Shown one piece after another: positions 46,590 through 57,410 of a DNA stretch of 64,000 nucleotides. How positions within the stretch are numbered: the first letter of the stretch is position 1; every line of letters begins with the position of its first letter. The notes under the pieces were generated by a model that saw only the letters and a program-made list of their open reading frames with translations, searched no databases and had not been told where the DNA came from. The stretch is from Lactifluus volemus (taxonomy: Eukaryota > Basidiomycota > Agaricomycetes > Russulales > Russulaceae), in the NCBI GenBank assembly GCA_022376515.1, contig WTXI01000001.1, positions 2,170,001 to 2,234,000 on the forward strand, in the 5' to 3' direction. A program made the translations under genes and the position numbers.

Positions 46590-47844
46590 GACCAGGATTG
46601 CCATCACCCAAGTAGGGGCAGTGGAGGCCCAAAACTGGACGTCTGCGTCTGGCGAGATCTGTTGTTGAGGAAAAAAAACTCCTTCGGCTATGGTGACATT
46701 ATCACCACAACCGATAAAGCCCACTTTCTTGAGATCGTCGAGTACGAGCTTCTTCAGGTCCTCGCTACAATCCACTATGCTTGGCAGACATGACAAGTAC
46801 TTCACCATTGTCTTCCTTCCGTCTCCAATGCAAGAGGCAGGTGGTGGCAATGCCAGCCCTTTGAACACGAGTGCCCCACTGACGTCTCTGCCACCCCGGC
46901 TGTGAGTCCCCCGTAGAGGGGCCAAGGGGCCTCAAATTTGTCGCGCAGGCCGCCAAGTGTACCCAAGTCGCGTGTCCCGTTCATTGCGGCAAAGAGTAAT
47001 CACCTTTGGCCTCGCAGAGGGTCGTGAACGCATCGGAAAGCGTGTCGATTGTTGGGTCAGCTGTATGCTGGGATGGGCATTTCGTGATCATGGCGTACAA
47101 ATAGTTGGCTTCCCCGTGCCAGGCTCGCATCCACATACTTGACTAGAGACTCGGAACGCCGAACGCTCGCCGAACGCCGCCGTAAACCAATTTGCAAACT
47201 ATATCCTCGAATGAGTCGAGAAATGGGTAGTGGGTGCGGAAGCGGAAAACGGAAAGTTCGTTCCGCTTCCTGAAGGTTTCGAGAAAGTGTCCGAAGGAGT
47301 TAGCCAATCGTAATTGTCGATGTTCTCACCGACAAAGTATAGCCGTTTGCTGTTTACGACTTCCTGATATGTCCGCACGCCGCGGATCCAGGGATCCTTC
47401 TCGAAAGTGTCCAGCACGGAGGAATCGGGGAATGCTCCTTCACCTTGGCTCCAAGTGCCATCGCATCGAACGCGTGAATTCTCGGAGAGTACCGCGATCA
47501 CTTGTGCGGTGTGGCCGTAGATGAGCCCCATGCTTTCAACTCGCGCGTTTGTGCTGGTGATCGAATGACATGCAGAAAATATCCTGTTAGTTCCTTCTGC
47601 ATGGGTGATTTCGCAAGACAGTGTGCAACTCCGGGAGCGTGTGGTCTGACATCATGGTTTCGCTGGACATTGGGTCGGGGGCGCGTCTTGTTCTCCACAC
47701 GTAAGAGACGCAGGTGTACTCGGGCACCTCTACACCATCGGAGAGAATGTCGAAGGGCTCAGTGATGGACCATTGACAACTTTCTAATTCGAAACTGGGT
47801 CCTGTATGGCCGATAGGAGTCTCATTGAGAAGTCGGAACTCCAT
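46590..47844 (-). pseudogene. HET-domain-like gene, frameshifted
   Basis: The minus strand encodes a HET-like sequence. It starts MEFRLLNETPIGHTGPSFEL and has EYTCVSYVWRTRRAPDPM, where the usual S-Y-V-W-G motif has Arg for Gly. ESMGLIYGHTAQVIAVLSEN and DTFEKDPWIRGVRTYQEVVN then KRLYFVGENI follow. After that the homologous text moves frame several times: FGHFLETFRKRNELSVF lies in a second frame, NYLYAMITKCPSQHTADPTI then FTTLCEAKGDYS in another, and AAMNGTRDLGTL in yet another, without clear intron borders. HET proteins mediate heterokaryon incompatibility in ascomycetes; basidiomycete relatives are of unknown role. This copy is probably dead. Confidence 0.6.
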
Positions 47845-48755
47845 CAGAATGTGGTCGGTTGCATTCGCAGTTGGAATGATTCAGGAACCCGACGTGTCGG
47901 GGATAGAACAACTCGATGGTCTAGCGTTGGCCCCCTACGCTCTGTTGTGGTCAATAGCGAAGAGAAAAATTGCGAGATCTCCAGGATTGGAACAATAGTT
48001 CCCTTCTGTAGAGATGCCAAGCGCCTGAGAACTGCATGCCGTTAGCACGTACGGCATGCACCTACTACGAGGGAGTGCCGTAAGCGAAGGTGTAAAAGTT
48101 AGTACCGCAGGCTGTAGGGTATAGGCCCCGCAGTGGAGGTCACTTGAATCACGCGTCTTCACCGTGTATGTGAGGCTACAGATGAACGATGAATAGGCGT
48201 AAGGGCATACAGTACGTACATACACATGGAGCCGAATACCTTGGCACTCAGTGCCGAGATCCTAAGAATATTAATAAGCTGTCACCTGATACAAAGCGTC
48301 CAGACATGCACAATACACGGGGTGATGGAATCTTTCCTCACTGTTCCACTGGAGCCTGGTACCCGGAACAGGAAGAAGGCACGGAGTTCTAAAGATAGAT
48401 AACAAAACGAGACCTTGAAAAAAAAATGGAAAGCAGACTGCCGCGGTGTGACTGCAGGTCAACACGCGAAGTCCGTACCTCAATCTCAGCGCGCAGCACC
48501 ATGAAACCGTCTTGGTTTGTCCGCCCTTCATCGACGCTCCCTGGAGAAATCCATTCTAGTGGGTTCTCAGACGCATGCGCATGAAAAGCGGGTCCGAGTC
48601 GTGAATTAAGGCAATGACATGGAAACAATGCGCCCATGGGCATCATTCAGGCCCACATCGCGACCTTGGTGAATACGATGCCTCCCCGTCCGTCTGAATT
48701 CGCGATAAAGAGCGCTCCAAGACGAGTAGCTGTGGAAACATCGAAAGAACACCGG
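47845..48755. other. Region between HET-like pseudogene and 299-aa gene
   Basis: No gene is firmly supported. A minus-strand frame at 48389-48646 (MMPMGALFPCHCLNSRLGPA) has a natural-looking composition and a GTACGG after its last acidic run. It could be an exon or remnant of a neighbouring gene. Confidence 0.3.
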
Positions 48756-49655
48756 TCAACTGTATGAAGATTGACAAACAGGACAGAGAGTACCGTCTGG
48801 AACCCCTTCGGGCCCTTCCTCTCCACAAAGTGTTGTCACGAGGCCCGCCGCGCGGAAGGCGGCGCGCACCTGACCGTATGTGCCTTTGAATAGACCCTGG
48901 CGGGTCTTCATGAGACGCGCGTCTCCGCTCTGAGCGCCGGTGCTCTCTTCTGTCTCGAACTTCTTTGTGGGTCTTGGCGGTTCTTCCATCCCTGCGGCCA
49001 GTACGGCCTTTGAGATGGCCCTACTCAGGCGGTGTAGCCTTGACCGCGTGGCTTTCTCGAAACCGGCTTGCGTCGGTCCGACCGTCTCTGGATGGATCGG
49101 GGGTGACGACGAAGTCTCAGATGGAGCATCAGAAGTCGTCAGGGGTGTTGGAAATTGAATGTATAACCCGCCCGTGCGGTGCGACAGACCATCTTCATCT
49201 TCTGATGGGGCCATGGGCATCGTAAGCGTAACCGCACGTGCGGCTTCCAACTCGACAAGTGTTTCTTCTGATGCGCTGAAGATCTTGAAGTGCCTGTTGG
49301 ACGAGTTGCGCGCGTCTGCAGCAAAAGCTGCATTTCGGCGGATTACCGGGCGGGACTCTAGGTCCTCCTCTGCTGATGTCTTTTTAGCATTTGCGATGAA
49401 TGACGTTTTTCTGCTAAACAACTTGAGAGACTTGCTCCGCACGGGTAAGGGTATAGATGGTAAAGGTTTGGGTGTGCTGGTAGCGGGCAGGGTATTGGAT
49501 CTCGAGAGGGACGGCTTTGGTACGAGGTCCGATATATGGTAGATAACATCGGCATGAACCACAGGGGGGCGGGGTCCAACGGAAACGTTCGCAAATTCGA
49601 CGACGTACGGGATCCCGTAAGGTGTGACTCTTATTTCGGTGTTGGGGAGCGTCAT
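48756..49655 (-). CDS. Unknown 299-aa protein
   Basis: A single long open frame starts MTLPNTEIRVTPYGIPYVVE and ends GTLCPVCQSSYS. I recognise no family. It is rich in Ser, Thr, Pro and Arg, has two basic patches (SKSLKLFSRKTSF; ATRSRLHRLSRAISKAVLAA) and a final C-x2-C. The Ser/Pro-rich middle (TSDAPSETSSSPPIHPETVG) is probably disordered. It has no signal peptide or membrane segment. A 5' neighbour promoter of over 1 kb lies to its right. Length and codon-like composition favour a real gene, but an additional 3' exon cannot be excluded. Confidence 0.55.
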   Translation of the reverse strand: MTLPNTEIRVTPYGIPYVVEFANVSVGPRPPVVHADVIYHISDLVPKPSLSRSNTLPATSTPKPLPSIPLPVRSKSLKLFSRKTSFIANAKKTSAEEDLESRPVIRRNAAFAADARNSSNRHFKIFSASEETLVELEAARAVTLTMPMAPSEDEDGLSHRTGGLYIQFPTPLTTSDAPSETSSSPPIHPETVGPTQAGFEKATRSRLHRLSRAISKAVLAAGMEEPPRPTKKFETEESTGAQSGDARLMKTRQGLFKGTYGQVRAAFRAAGLVTTLCGEEGPEGVPDGTLCPVCQSSYS

Positions 49656-50958
49656 AAGGTAAGGTTGGGAAGGGAGAATAGGTAGTGAGGGCTATGCGAT
49701 AAGGCTTAAAATTGGGGTGCCCAAAAGCAAACGGTGAGGTGAATGTATGTATGTATGAAGGTGCGCGATAGAATTGACCTGAGAGGGAGAAGGGAAGGGG
49801 ACATGCGAGACGGCGCTCATCATATGGATCAGTCCTCGAGGAAGACACGTTGTATGGGCCACGACCTCTACGCACGCAGAAAGCGTGAGACACAAGTAAA
49901 ACTGGAGCTGAACGCGTCCTATATCAGCTGTTGGAGATAGTCTGAAATCTGTCCATAAGCACAGTGTGAACGGACATGGGACGAAGAAATTTCACTATTG
50001 CGTGTAAGGTTAGAGACGATCATGCAGGAAACAGGAAGACGTCTGCCCAATCATTGGACGCCGAGTAAAAGCGGGACATCTCGCAGGCTTGTCGGAGCCC
50101 TTGGGTGTATCTGTTTGTAAGAATGGGGTCTGAATGACGTGCTGAAGGCTGGGTGTTGCTAGTGTCTTGAGGCCAGCGAGGCGGCGTGACACGTTCATGC
50201 CTTATCAACCGAAATGGGGTGCGATTACTCCGACAATTCTGACCACGGAAAGAACGGGAATGAGGCTGTTATGATTTAATGAGACTCGTACAGGGCAGGA
50301 AAGAGTTTGAGTTTCGAGGGTACCTAAGTGAGTTGTTATCGCTTGGCATGGGTGTGGGTGCCACCGTGTCGGAATAACGTAACTTGTACGTTAATCACGA
50401 GTGTGGCGCCTTTCCAAATAAGGGTACCGACCTACGAAGGCAGACGAGTTTTTCAAAAAAGGCAAGCGACGAGCGATTTGTGCCCTCCAAAGGAAAGGTA
50501 ACGCCACTCGTAACAGGGCGCTCGAAGCGGTTTGGTCAGCCTAACTCCTGGTAAATATTCAAAAGAGGATAGCAGATAGCAAAGTGACTGAGAAGAAACG
50601 GAAAAAAGAAACTAGGATCGGATTACGTGAAACCATCGATGGCAAGTACGGTAAAAGGAAACCAACTGGTACTCAACCAAAGGCTGATAATTATCGACGA
50701 GGAGGACGAGGAGTGACCCGGTGGTCGGAATGGTGGAGAGTGGGTCAAGCTATAAATGAAAAAGGCAGGTAGCCAATCGGTGGTGATGTCATCGGCGAGT
50801 TCCTTTTTAAAGGGAGACCACTGATCACAGAAAAAAATGAAAAGGAACAAAATACCCACTCGGTCTCTCCTTGATCCTCTCAAACCTATAAAAGGTGCCC
50901 GGATCGTGTGAGCACCCTCCCCCATCCCCACTGATACCATTTTTCATTCTCCTTCCTC
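49656..50958. other. Divergent intergenic region
   Basis: Upstream of both the 299-aa gene (minus) and the ARMT1-like gene (plus). No gene seen. A core promoter element is annotated separately. Confidence 0.45.
50887..50893 (+). promoter_or_regulatory. TATA box of the ARMT1-like gene
   Basis: TATAAAA stands 66 bp before the ATG at 50959 and is followed by C/T-rich sequence (CCCTCCCCCATCCCC), as in many fungal core promoters. Confidence 0.55.
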
Positions 50959-52978
50959 ATGGCCTCACTAGCTCTCGACTTTGACTCACCCAACTTTGAA
51001 TACTTCCCTCCAACACCCTCTCCGTCAGACGACGAGTCTGGATCCGTAAAACTTACGACAGAGTGTCGCTCATCAATGTCTAACGGTGCCCTCAAACCTT
51101 CCCCTGCCGCCAAGCCTGGCGCTGGTCCCACACCCTCAAAGGTGACCCTCCATCTAGGCCACCTTCCATCGAAGAAGGATATCAAAGGTCCCTGGCCACG
51201 TACCCCTACTCGCGTAAGCTCCTCGATGTTCATCTAATACTTTTAGAGGCTAATGCATCAGATTCCTAGGTTGACCCAAATAACCCTCCGTGGCCAGCCT
51301 ACCGCGGATATCATGAGTACTCGTTCGCCCACGCCACCATGGGCGTCCGCCTCCCAACCATTCTGGGTAAAGCCATTGACGATGCCACCCGCACTCTAAA
51401 TGATCAATCCTCCGAGGAGAAGATCGTCGATTTGGTCCAATGTATAGAACGCATGGACGTTCTGATGCAAGACTTGTCTGGTAATCAGAAGCTCCGACCC
51501 ATCATCGACGACGGCGAGGCAGACGTCGCCTTGTGGAATAAGGAAATTGCCAAGTATTTCCAGGGTTTGTCCGCTACGTTATCATCACATGTAACCTACT
51601 GACGAATTTCTTAAGGGAAGGATTTCATGAATGCTCCCTGGCTTTTTGCAGAGGCTTACAAGTATCGTCGTTTGCGTGAAGCGTTTACTGTCAGCAAATT
51701 CTGGGGAGACTACGACGTATTTTATAGACAGAAGGTGATAATGCCACTTCGATATCACCGATGTTATTGACATAATTCCGGTCAGTGCGATACCTTCTCT
51801 CGCTCATCCGATGCCGTCTTCGAGTTGTCGATGCGGTTTGCCGAGCCCTTCACACAATCTGGTAAATCACCGGAGGCAAGATCAGAAGCCGAGCGCCTCA
51901 TGTTCCTCGAGTTGACGCAAGGTTTGCAACTTCCTGATGTTGAATATATGCTCGTATATTCACCAATTGCCATCCTTTCCAGTTTGCCTCTGGGGGAACT
52001 CCACTGATCTTTCGCTGCTCATTAATATGACCGAGGATCAAATCAAGTCATTGCAGTCCACTGGCGGTGATCACCTTGCTGCGACTGAGAAGAACATCCT
52101 TGGAAACCATCTGAGCCAACTATGGGAAACCGTAAAGGACAATCGGGATAAGACAAACGGACGGATCGATTTTGTCCTTGATAATGCCGGCTTTGAACTG
52201 TACTGCGATTGTGTTTATGGTCCGTATGTTATCGTGCTCACTGTTAGCGTCACCTGAATTGCGATGACAGCCGACTTCCTCATTCAAAGTGGCCTAGCGA
52301 AGCAAATCCGTTTCCATGGCAAGCGATACCCCTGGTTTGTTTCGGATGTGACCAGAAAGGACTGGGAGTGGCTCCTCAACTCGATGGTCTACGGCCACCT
52401 CTTCCCAAAGGCAACCGAACAAGAGCGTGAGTCTTTGCGCCGTCTTGGCCTGCGCTGGAAGGTACGCGAGCTACGTGTCAGCGTTGAGGTTCAGGCACTC
52501 ACTTCTCCGTGTACGTAGCAATACGAGCGCGAAGGCAAGTGGGTTTACGAGCAACACCCATTCTGGTGTACAGGCTACACCTTCTGGGAGCTGCACAGCG
52601 AGGCACCAGATCTTTTCTTGCATCTGTCACGTTCGGACCTTGTCTTCTTCAAGGGTGACTTGAACCACCGCAAGCTCACATATGATTGCGCTGCACCCGC
52701 ATCGACGCCTTTTGATATCGCCATCGGTCCCATGGCGAGCGCTGCAGGAGCCCCGAAAGTCTGTTCGCTTCGCACCATTAAGAGTGATGTCGTCGTTGGC
52801 CTTGAGAGCGACGAGACCGCGGAAAGACTCGATAAGGAGGAACCCGGTTGGAAGATCAGTGGTAAATATGTAAGCCATTTGTTTTCAGCATTGTGTCCAA
52901 TGGTATTCAGTTTTGATTTTCTAGGCTGTCGTACTACTCTCCGAGGGACGGCCCGGGGAGAAAGTACGCTTCGCATAG
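50959..52978 (+). CDS. ARMT1/DUF89 damage-control phosphatase family protein
   Basis: Proteins of this metal-dependent family remove phosphate from damaged or excess sugar phosphates and similar metabolites; human ARMT1 is the reference. The spliced text includes WPAYRGYHEYSFAHATMGVR, then NAPWLFAEAYKYRRLREAF, and FVLDNAGFELYCDCVY with the conserved D-N-x-G-x-E metal and active-site block. RFHGKRYPWFVSDVTRKDWE, then HPFWCTGYTFWELHSEAPDL and SDLVFFKGDLNHRKLTYD follow, the last being the family's K-G-D-L-N motif. The C-terminus is VVLLSEGRPGEKVRFA with TAG at 52976-52978. About eight exons join without frame loss. The first about 80 residues (from MASLALDFDSPNF) are Ser/Pro-rich and extra to the usual domain. 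An internal ATG at 51076 would shorten them. Confidence 0.9.
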
Positions 52979-54059
52979 AAATTCAAATTCCTTTGCTTCG
53001 TCTATATGCTGTACTACGGACGATCATAATTTCATCAATCTCATGAAAGCGCAATCAGGTTGTTTTTATTTCTTGTAACTGTTACGTATATTTCACTGCG
53101 TCAGTTATGTCCAGCACCACTCCATATGCGTTTTCGTCCCACATGAACCATTCCTGACATTGGGGTCTCCCCTTGTGTAGTTCAATCATGCACCAGTAAT
53201 TCAATGTCACGCAGTGATCATGAGCGAACAAGAGACAAATGGAACGAGATGGAATACTTACCACTGCTTCAAAGTCCAGTCTTCAAGTTACCCTCAGCGG
53301 CGAGGTCGTACAACCGAATCCGAGATTGAATATTGAATGGCTTGTCTCGATTGCTTGTATGTCAGCGTAATTTCCTCTTTGTATATTAGCAATGAAGTTC
53401 CTCCACGGTGCCCCATCGGCAGGCTCTAATCCTAAAGGCAGCTATGTAGAATACAATTCAGTCTTCAACCCGAGGCAAGAGTCCCACGTTTCGTGTCAAC
53501 TCCGGAGTAGATGCCTGGAAACTCCGATGAATCTTCCATGGAGATGTTCGGTTCACAACACGCGATGCTTACGGGTCGCTGTTATCAAATCTGTGGCGAC
53601 TTTGTGGGCTGATACGTCATCAGACATGCACGAGGCAGACTGCGTTGGATTGGATTGGGAGAACAAAGTCTAGAGGAAGCGATGCGTCCCGACTACCGGC
53701 GCGATGCCTTGCCTACGTGTGAGGTACTAACCAGCAGCTGAGATTTCCTGGAAAAAACCGGATTGGGGATAAAGTTTCCGGAAGTCCCATTCCGAGCCTG
53801 CAACCGCTCTTGCTTTCCTTGGTTCTTCCGAATTTTTACTGGCATGTACCAAACTGTCCCAGAAAACTGGATGCTGATTTTGTCATCGGCGATAACGATG
53901 CTCGCAGACAAGACAAATAAGACGACCAATCAATGATCTGTAATCCGTTATCGATATGGGCCAAGCCACACACTAGGATGATACAAAGGGAGAAACCTGA
54001 TCACATAATATAGTAGGGTTCAGATAGAACAAAAAGATGGAGGGCTAATTCAGTTAGTG
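52979..54059. other. Intergenic region
   Basis: About 1.1 kb. The open frames 53392-53673 (+) and 53693-53929 (-) have no recognisable domain. No gene is called. Confidence 0.4.
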
Positions 54060-54490
54060 GGGTTGAGGAACTCCTCATCTTCGAGAATGGATGTCTCATG
54101 TCCTTGGGGGAACTGGATGTCGAGGTTGCAAATTGTGAAGATGTAGCCAACAGGACCAATGCAATCTGAGAGAGACAGAAGAATCAAGTACAGAGAGACA
54201 TGGTTTGAAGTTTGTGCCTTCAATTTGAAGAAAAGAGGAGTTGCAAATCAGACAACCATGGCCTCCACCAACATCTGGCATCATTAGCTTACATAGGCAG
54301 AAGAACTGTGTCACACCATTGAAACCAATGTAAAAGAAGTATGGTTTGTTGGCATGCATTCTGGTGTGTAAGTCACACCAGAATGGGTGCCAACAAACCA
54401 CACTTCCTTTATATCAGTTTCAAGTGTGTCTGTTAAGTACTGGTGCACCTTCACTAGTATGGAATCTAATATGAGATGCAACACAAACCA
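54060..54490 (-). pseudogene. DUF2235 fragment with inverted duplication
   Basis: The minus strand reads HQYLTDTLETDIKEVWFVGT HSGV and, further on, CKLMMPDVGGGHGCLICNSS. These are the same two consecutive blocks as in the copy at 44 kb (IKEVWFIGSHSGV ... CKLMIIDVSGGS). Between them sits a 50-bp inverted copy of the first block. Stops interrupt the frame. The segment is poor in CG dinucleotides like the other copy. It is a fragment, not a gene. Confidence 0.7.
54319..54423. repeat. Quasi-palindrome with 50-bp arms
   Basis: Positions 54319-54368 and 54374-54423 are inverted copies matching at about four of five positions, around a 5-bp centre. The innermost arms (ATTCTGGTGTG / CACACCAGAAT) are perfect. 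One arm is part of the DUF2235 sequence; the other has no counterpart in the 44-kb copy. Confidence 0.85.
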
Positions 54491-54644
54491 AGAATGAATA
54501 AGCAACACAAGGAGGATGTTAGCAAATGGTGGTTATCTATGTACATGACCATGGGAATGCAAATGACTTGCCACATTGCCACACTCATTGGGGAGATCAA
54601 TAGCAACACACTACAAAGTGCCGACCGATTACAGATTACAATAG

Positions 54645-55805
54645 ATGCTGCCCAGACAATCTGGATCATTACCATCGACAAAAATTCTAGACCATATCGT
54701 CCACCTCACTCCGCCTGGTACGATCCATGAAACTGCCGAGCAATTCCGCCAGTTGGGGTTCAAGTTAGTAGTCGATCGTTGATATGTCCACTTGGCTGGG
54801 CTCGTCAATAGAGGCACACTAACATACCCAATCAGTGTCGTTGCTGGAGGCACGCATGCTAGCGGACTGATCGCCAACTCACTTGTCGTAAGATATGCTT
54901 CATCTCGCAGGCTTTAGTGTCTGTGACTCACCGCTCCTTGATCTGGAAAAAGCCAGATTATGCCCGATGGCTCGTACCTGGAGCTTATTTCTTTTTTGCA
55001 CCCGGTGTCGCATTATCCACCTTCCAGCCCATCCTACGACGCGCGCCGCCGCCATCCATGGGCCAACAAGCCATGTGGCTGGGTCGCCTATGCGTTTCTT
55101 GGCGCACCACGCGCTGCACCGCCCCTCTCTGTGGTGTTGAACGAACACCTGCAGACGGCGGGCAGTGGTGTGCGTTACACACCCGAGGTGGCCGGTGGCC
55201 GCAGGCGGTCAGACGGCATCGAGCTCAAATGGGAGATAACGATACCTGCGACAATGGCGGATAAGGAAGGCGGCACGCGTCTACCATTCTTTTGCGGTGA
55301 TGTGACACCGCGCGAGCTGCGGGTGCGTACATTTGTTGTTGGACTCGGACTCGGAAATGTTTTTTTTTTGCCTAGCTGTTGTTCCGATGGCGCTCACTGT
55401 GCATCTTTGCGCCTCAATCTTCTCCGAAAACAGGTACCGAGCCAGCCAGCATCAAACTCAAAACATCCGAATGGCGCGCTGGGCATCGCACATCTCCGTG
55501 TGCTCGCGCCCTCCAGCGTATTTTCCGCCGTCTCAGCTGAGCTCGTGGCGATCGTGGGCGAGGCGCAGATCGAGAAATCGACGCGCGAGCACGTGTGGCT
55601 GCTCTACCTGCCGGGGAACATCACACCCAAGTGGCATCCACGGCTTGTGCTGTGCGAACCAGACATGAGTGATGAAGCACAAGTGCAGTTTGTGCGGACT
55701 CATGGTGCTGGGCTTTTTGAGCTGGGCGTGCACGTTGATGAAGGTGGCAAGAAGAGGGGGTCGTCAGAGACGCCATTTGGAAGAGTGGCATGGATTCCTG
55801 TCTAA
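54645..55805 (+). CDS. Glyoxalase-like domain protein
   Basis: The protein resembles the Glyoxalase_3-type members of the vicinal-oxygen-chelate superfamily. The ATG at 54645 opens MLPRQSGSLPSTKILDHIVH, with LTPPGTIHETAEQFRQLGF following. A 52-nt exon (54836-54887) gives VVAGGTHASGLIANSLV. The third exon gives IMPDGSYLELISFLHPVSHY, then WANKPCGWVAYAFLGAP and RLPFFCGDVTPRELR. After an intron at 55323-55433 the last exon has NGALGIAHLRVLA and ends GRVAWIPV. Introns 54764-54835 and 54888-54956 keep frame. The His in LDHIVHL and the Glu in GSYLELISF are the likely metal ligands. Substrate is unknown. The third intron contains a run of ten T residues. Confidence 0.85.
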
Positions 55806-56171
55806 TGCTACCGCTCCAGATTTAATGGCACAGTATTACTTGGAGAATTTTTGCCAGTAACGTGGATTTAGCTCAGTTGCATGCTTACGATGGCTATGAA
55901 TATAAATCCTTGTACGAGAAAGATGAGGGCGGGTATGACGGTGACCTGTGGGTGAGTGTACTCCAGTGGTTAGTTATAGGAGACGAGATTTGGCTTCATT
56001 TCGGCAACCCCACTAGCCTCCAGCGGGAGGTTGGTCAGCCAGTCCCGGCCCGGTGCGGAGGGGTGTTGACACACGCGGGGCAGTGTGCGAGCCTGCAGAC
56101 ATCTTCTTGTGAGCGGTCGACGCAGACGGGGGAGGACTAAGATCAACTCCTTCCGTTACTTGACTTAACTC
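55806..56171. other. Intergenic region, possibly with a Spo7 first exon
   Basis: No gene seen. Because the Spo7-like frame lacks an ATG at its 5' end, a short first exon of that gene may lie here. Confidence 0.35.
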
Positions 56172-57189
56172 GTGCCAAAGAAGCTTTCAAAATCCCCCTC
56201 AGGTTCTTTCTTTCCGCCAAATGACCAAGCAACCTACAGAGACCTTCTACTATTCGAGGAGCGACTCAAGACCAATGCACTTATCCTCAACCGCAGAAAG
56301 TCTCGCTATCAAAGTGCGTTCTATATTTCCCACAAAAAGTGCTCTGACGTCTCATTTCACACTTTTAGTCTTTTTTGCTCAGTTAATCTTCACGACCATC
56401 TTCCTAGCTCTGCGAGGTTCTTCTGAACATTCCATTCCTCTCGATCCCCTACCAACACTTCCTCCGGTTTGCTCTTCCGAAATCATACGGACCAGATGTT
56501 GAAGTACGCCTACACCCATACGTTGCATCCGGCCTACTATTTGTTTCCGTGACGACTTTGCTCCTTTTCTTCGCAACTGGCCTTTACTCGGAAAAGATAG
56601 GCTACGCTCATCGGTGCGGTCGTGACTATTTTTCTTCGCAATGCCTCTATTTACTTTATGCAGCTATGTCCCCCACGCAAACCGCGCGCTGCGGAACTTT
56701 ACCATGTATCTCAACATGCGTCAAGCCCCCCGCAGGTCTCCATACAACCCACTCTCTTACCTCTTCCCCCGTCCTTCTTCTCCCTCTAGTGGATTGACAT
56801 CTTTAAGCCGGGCAAGGTCTCCTTCTCCAACACGACTGGGAAAGCGCTCATCCTCCCCCGTTCCGATGCCATCAATATCACCGACTACGAATCCTCGAGG
56901 GGAGCTTATTTTCTCTTCCCGCGTGGACCGCAGCTTCCGAGAAGCGTATGAAAGATACCGTGCGGCCTTCGAGCGAAAACGGGATAAGCGTGATCGGCAG
57001 GCCGCCACACGCACTTGGAGTGGATGGCTCTTGCAGAAACTGCCATGGAACCGCGCGCCTCCAGCGCCAGACTCTTCTGCGTCGACCCCCTCCCCGAGTC
57101 GCGTCGGTTCATTGGCAGCGCGAACGCGCGCTGGGGCACGTTCATCGACCGGTTCGTCCGCCCATTCGAGGAAGGCAACACCAGAGTAG
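56172..57189 (+). CDS. Spo7-like regulatory subunit of the Nem1 phosphatase
   Basis: Spo7 is the membrane partner of Nem1. Together they dephosphorylate lipin/Pah1 at the nuclear envelope and ER and so steer phosphatidate towards triacylglycerol. The typical block YRDLLLFEERLKTNALILNR then RKSRYQ is followed by two membrane segments: FFAQLIFTTIFLAL and, after an intron at 56416-56491, ASGLLFVSVTTLLLFFATGL. YSEKIGYAHR, then YVPHANRALRNFTMYLNMRQ, follow across the next intron. The C-terminal half is a basic, Ser/Arg-rich tail ending SAHSRKATPE. The in-frame 5' limit here is a GTG at 56172 preceded by a stop. The true ATG must be in an upstream exon that I could not identify, so the 5' end is only a limit. 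Confidence 0.82.
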
Positions 57190-57410
57190 TCTCCGGAACC
57201 GAGTCGGGGAAGACCCACAGCGACCCCGATAGGTGTATAGTCTACCACAGTCTGGGATTATGTTATACCTCTAAAATTCCGAAAGCTTGTGGAGTCTGTG
57301 GACTGTGGACGCGATCATGTGATGAGACGCGGTGTCACGTCTTAACTGTGTTAGTCGGTCGCTGATTACCATCATTCTTACTTCACTCTCGTCCTCATTT
57401 CCTTGCCGGA

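Noticed and set aside
57014..57232. Kinesin-like P-loop words (ESGKTHS) on plus near 57.2 kb
   Set aside because: They lie in the alternative frame of the Spo7 tail, with no other motor motif around. A shadow frame.
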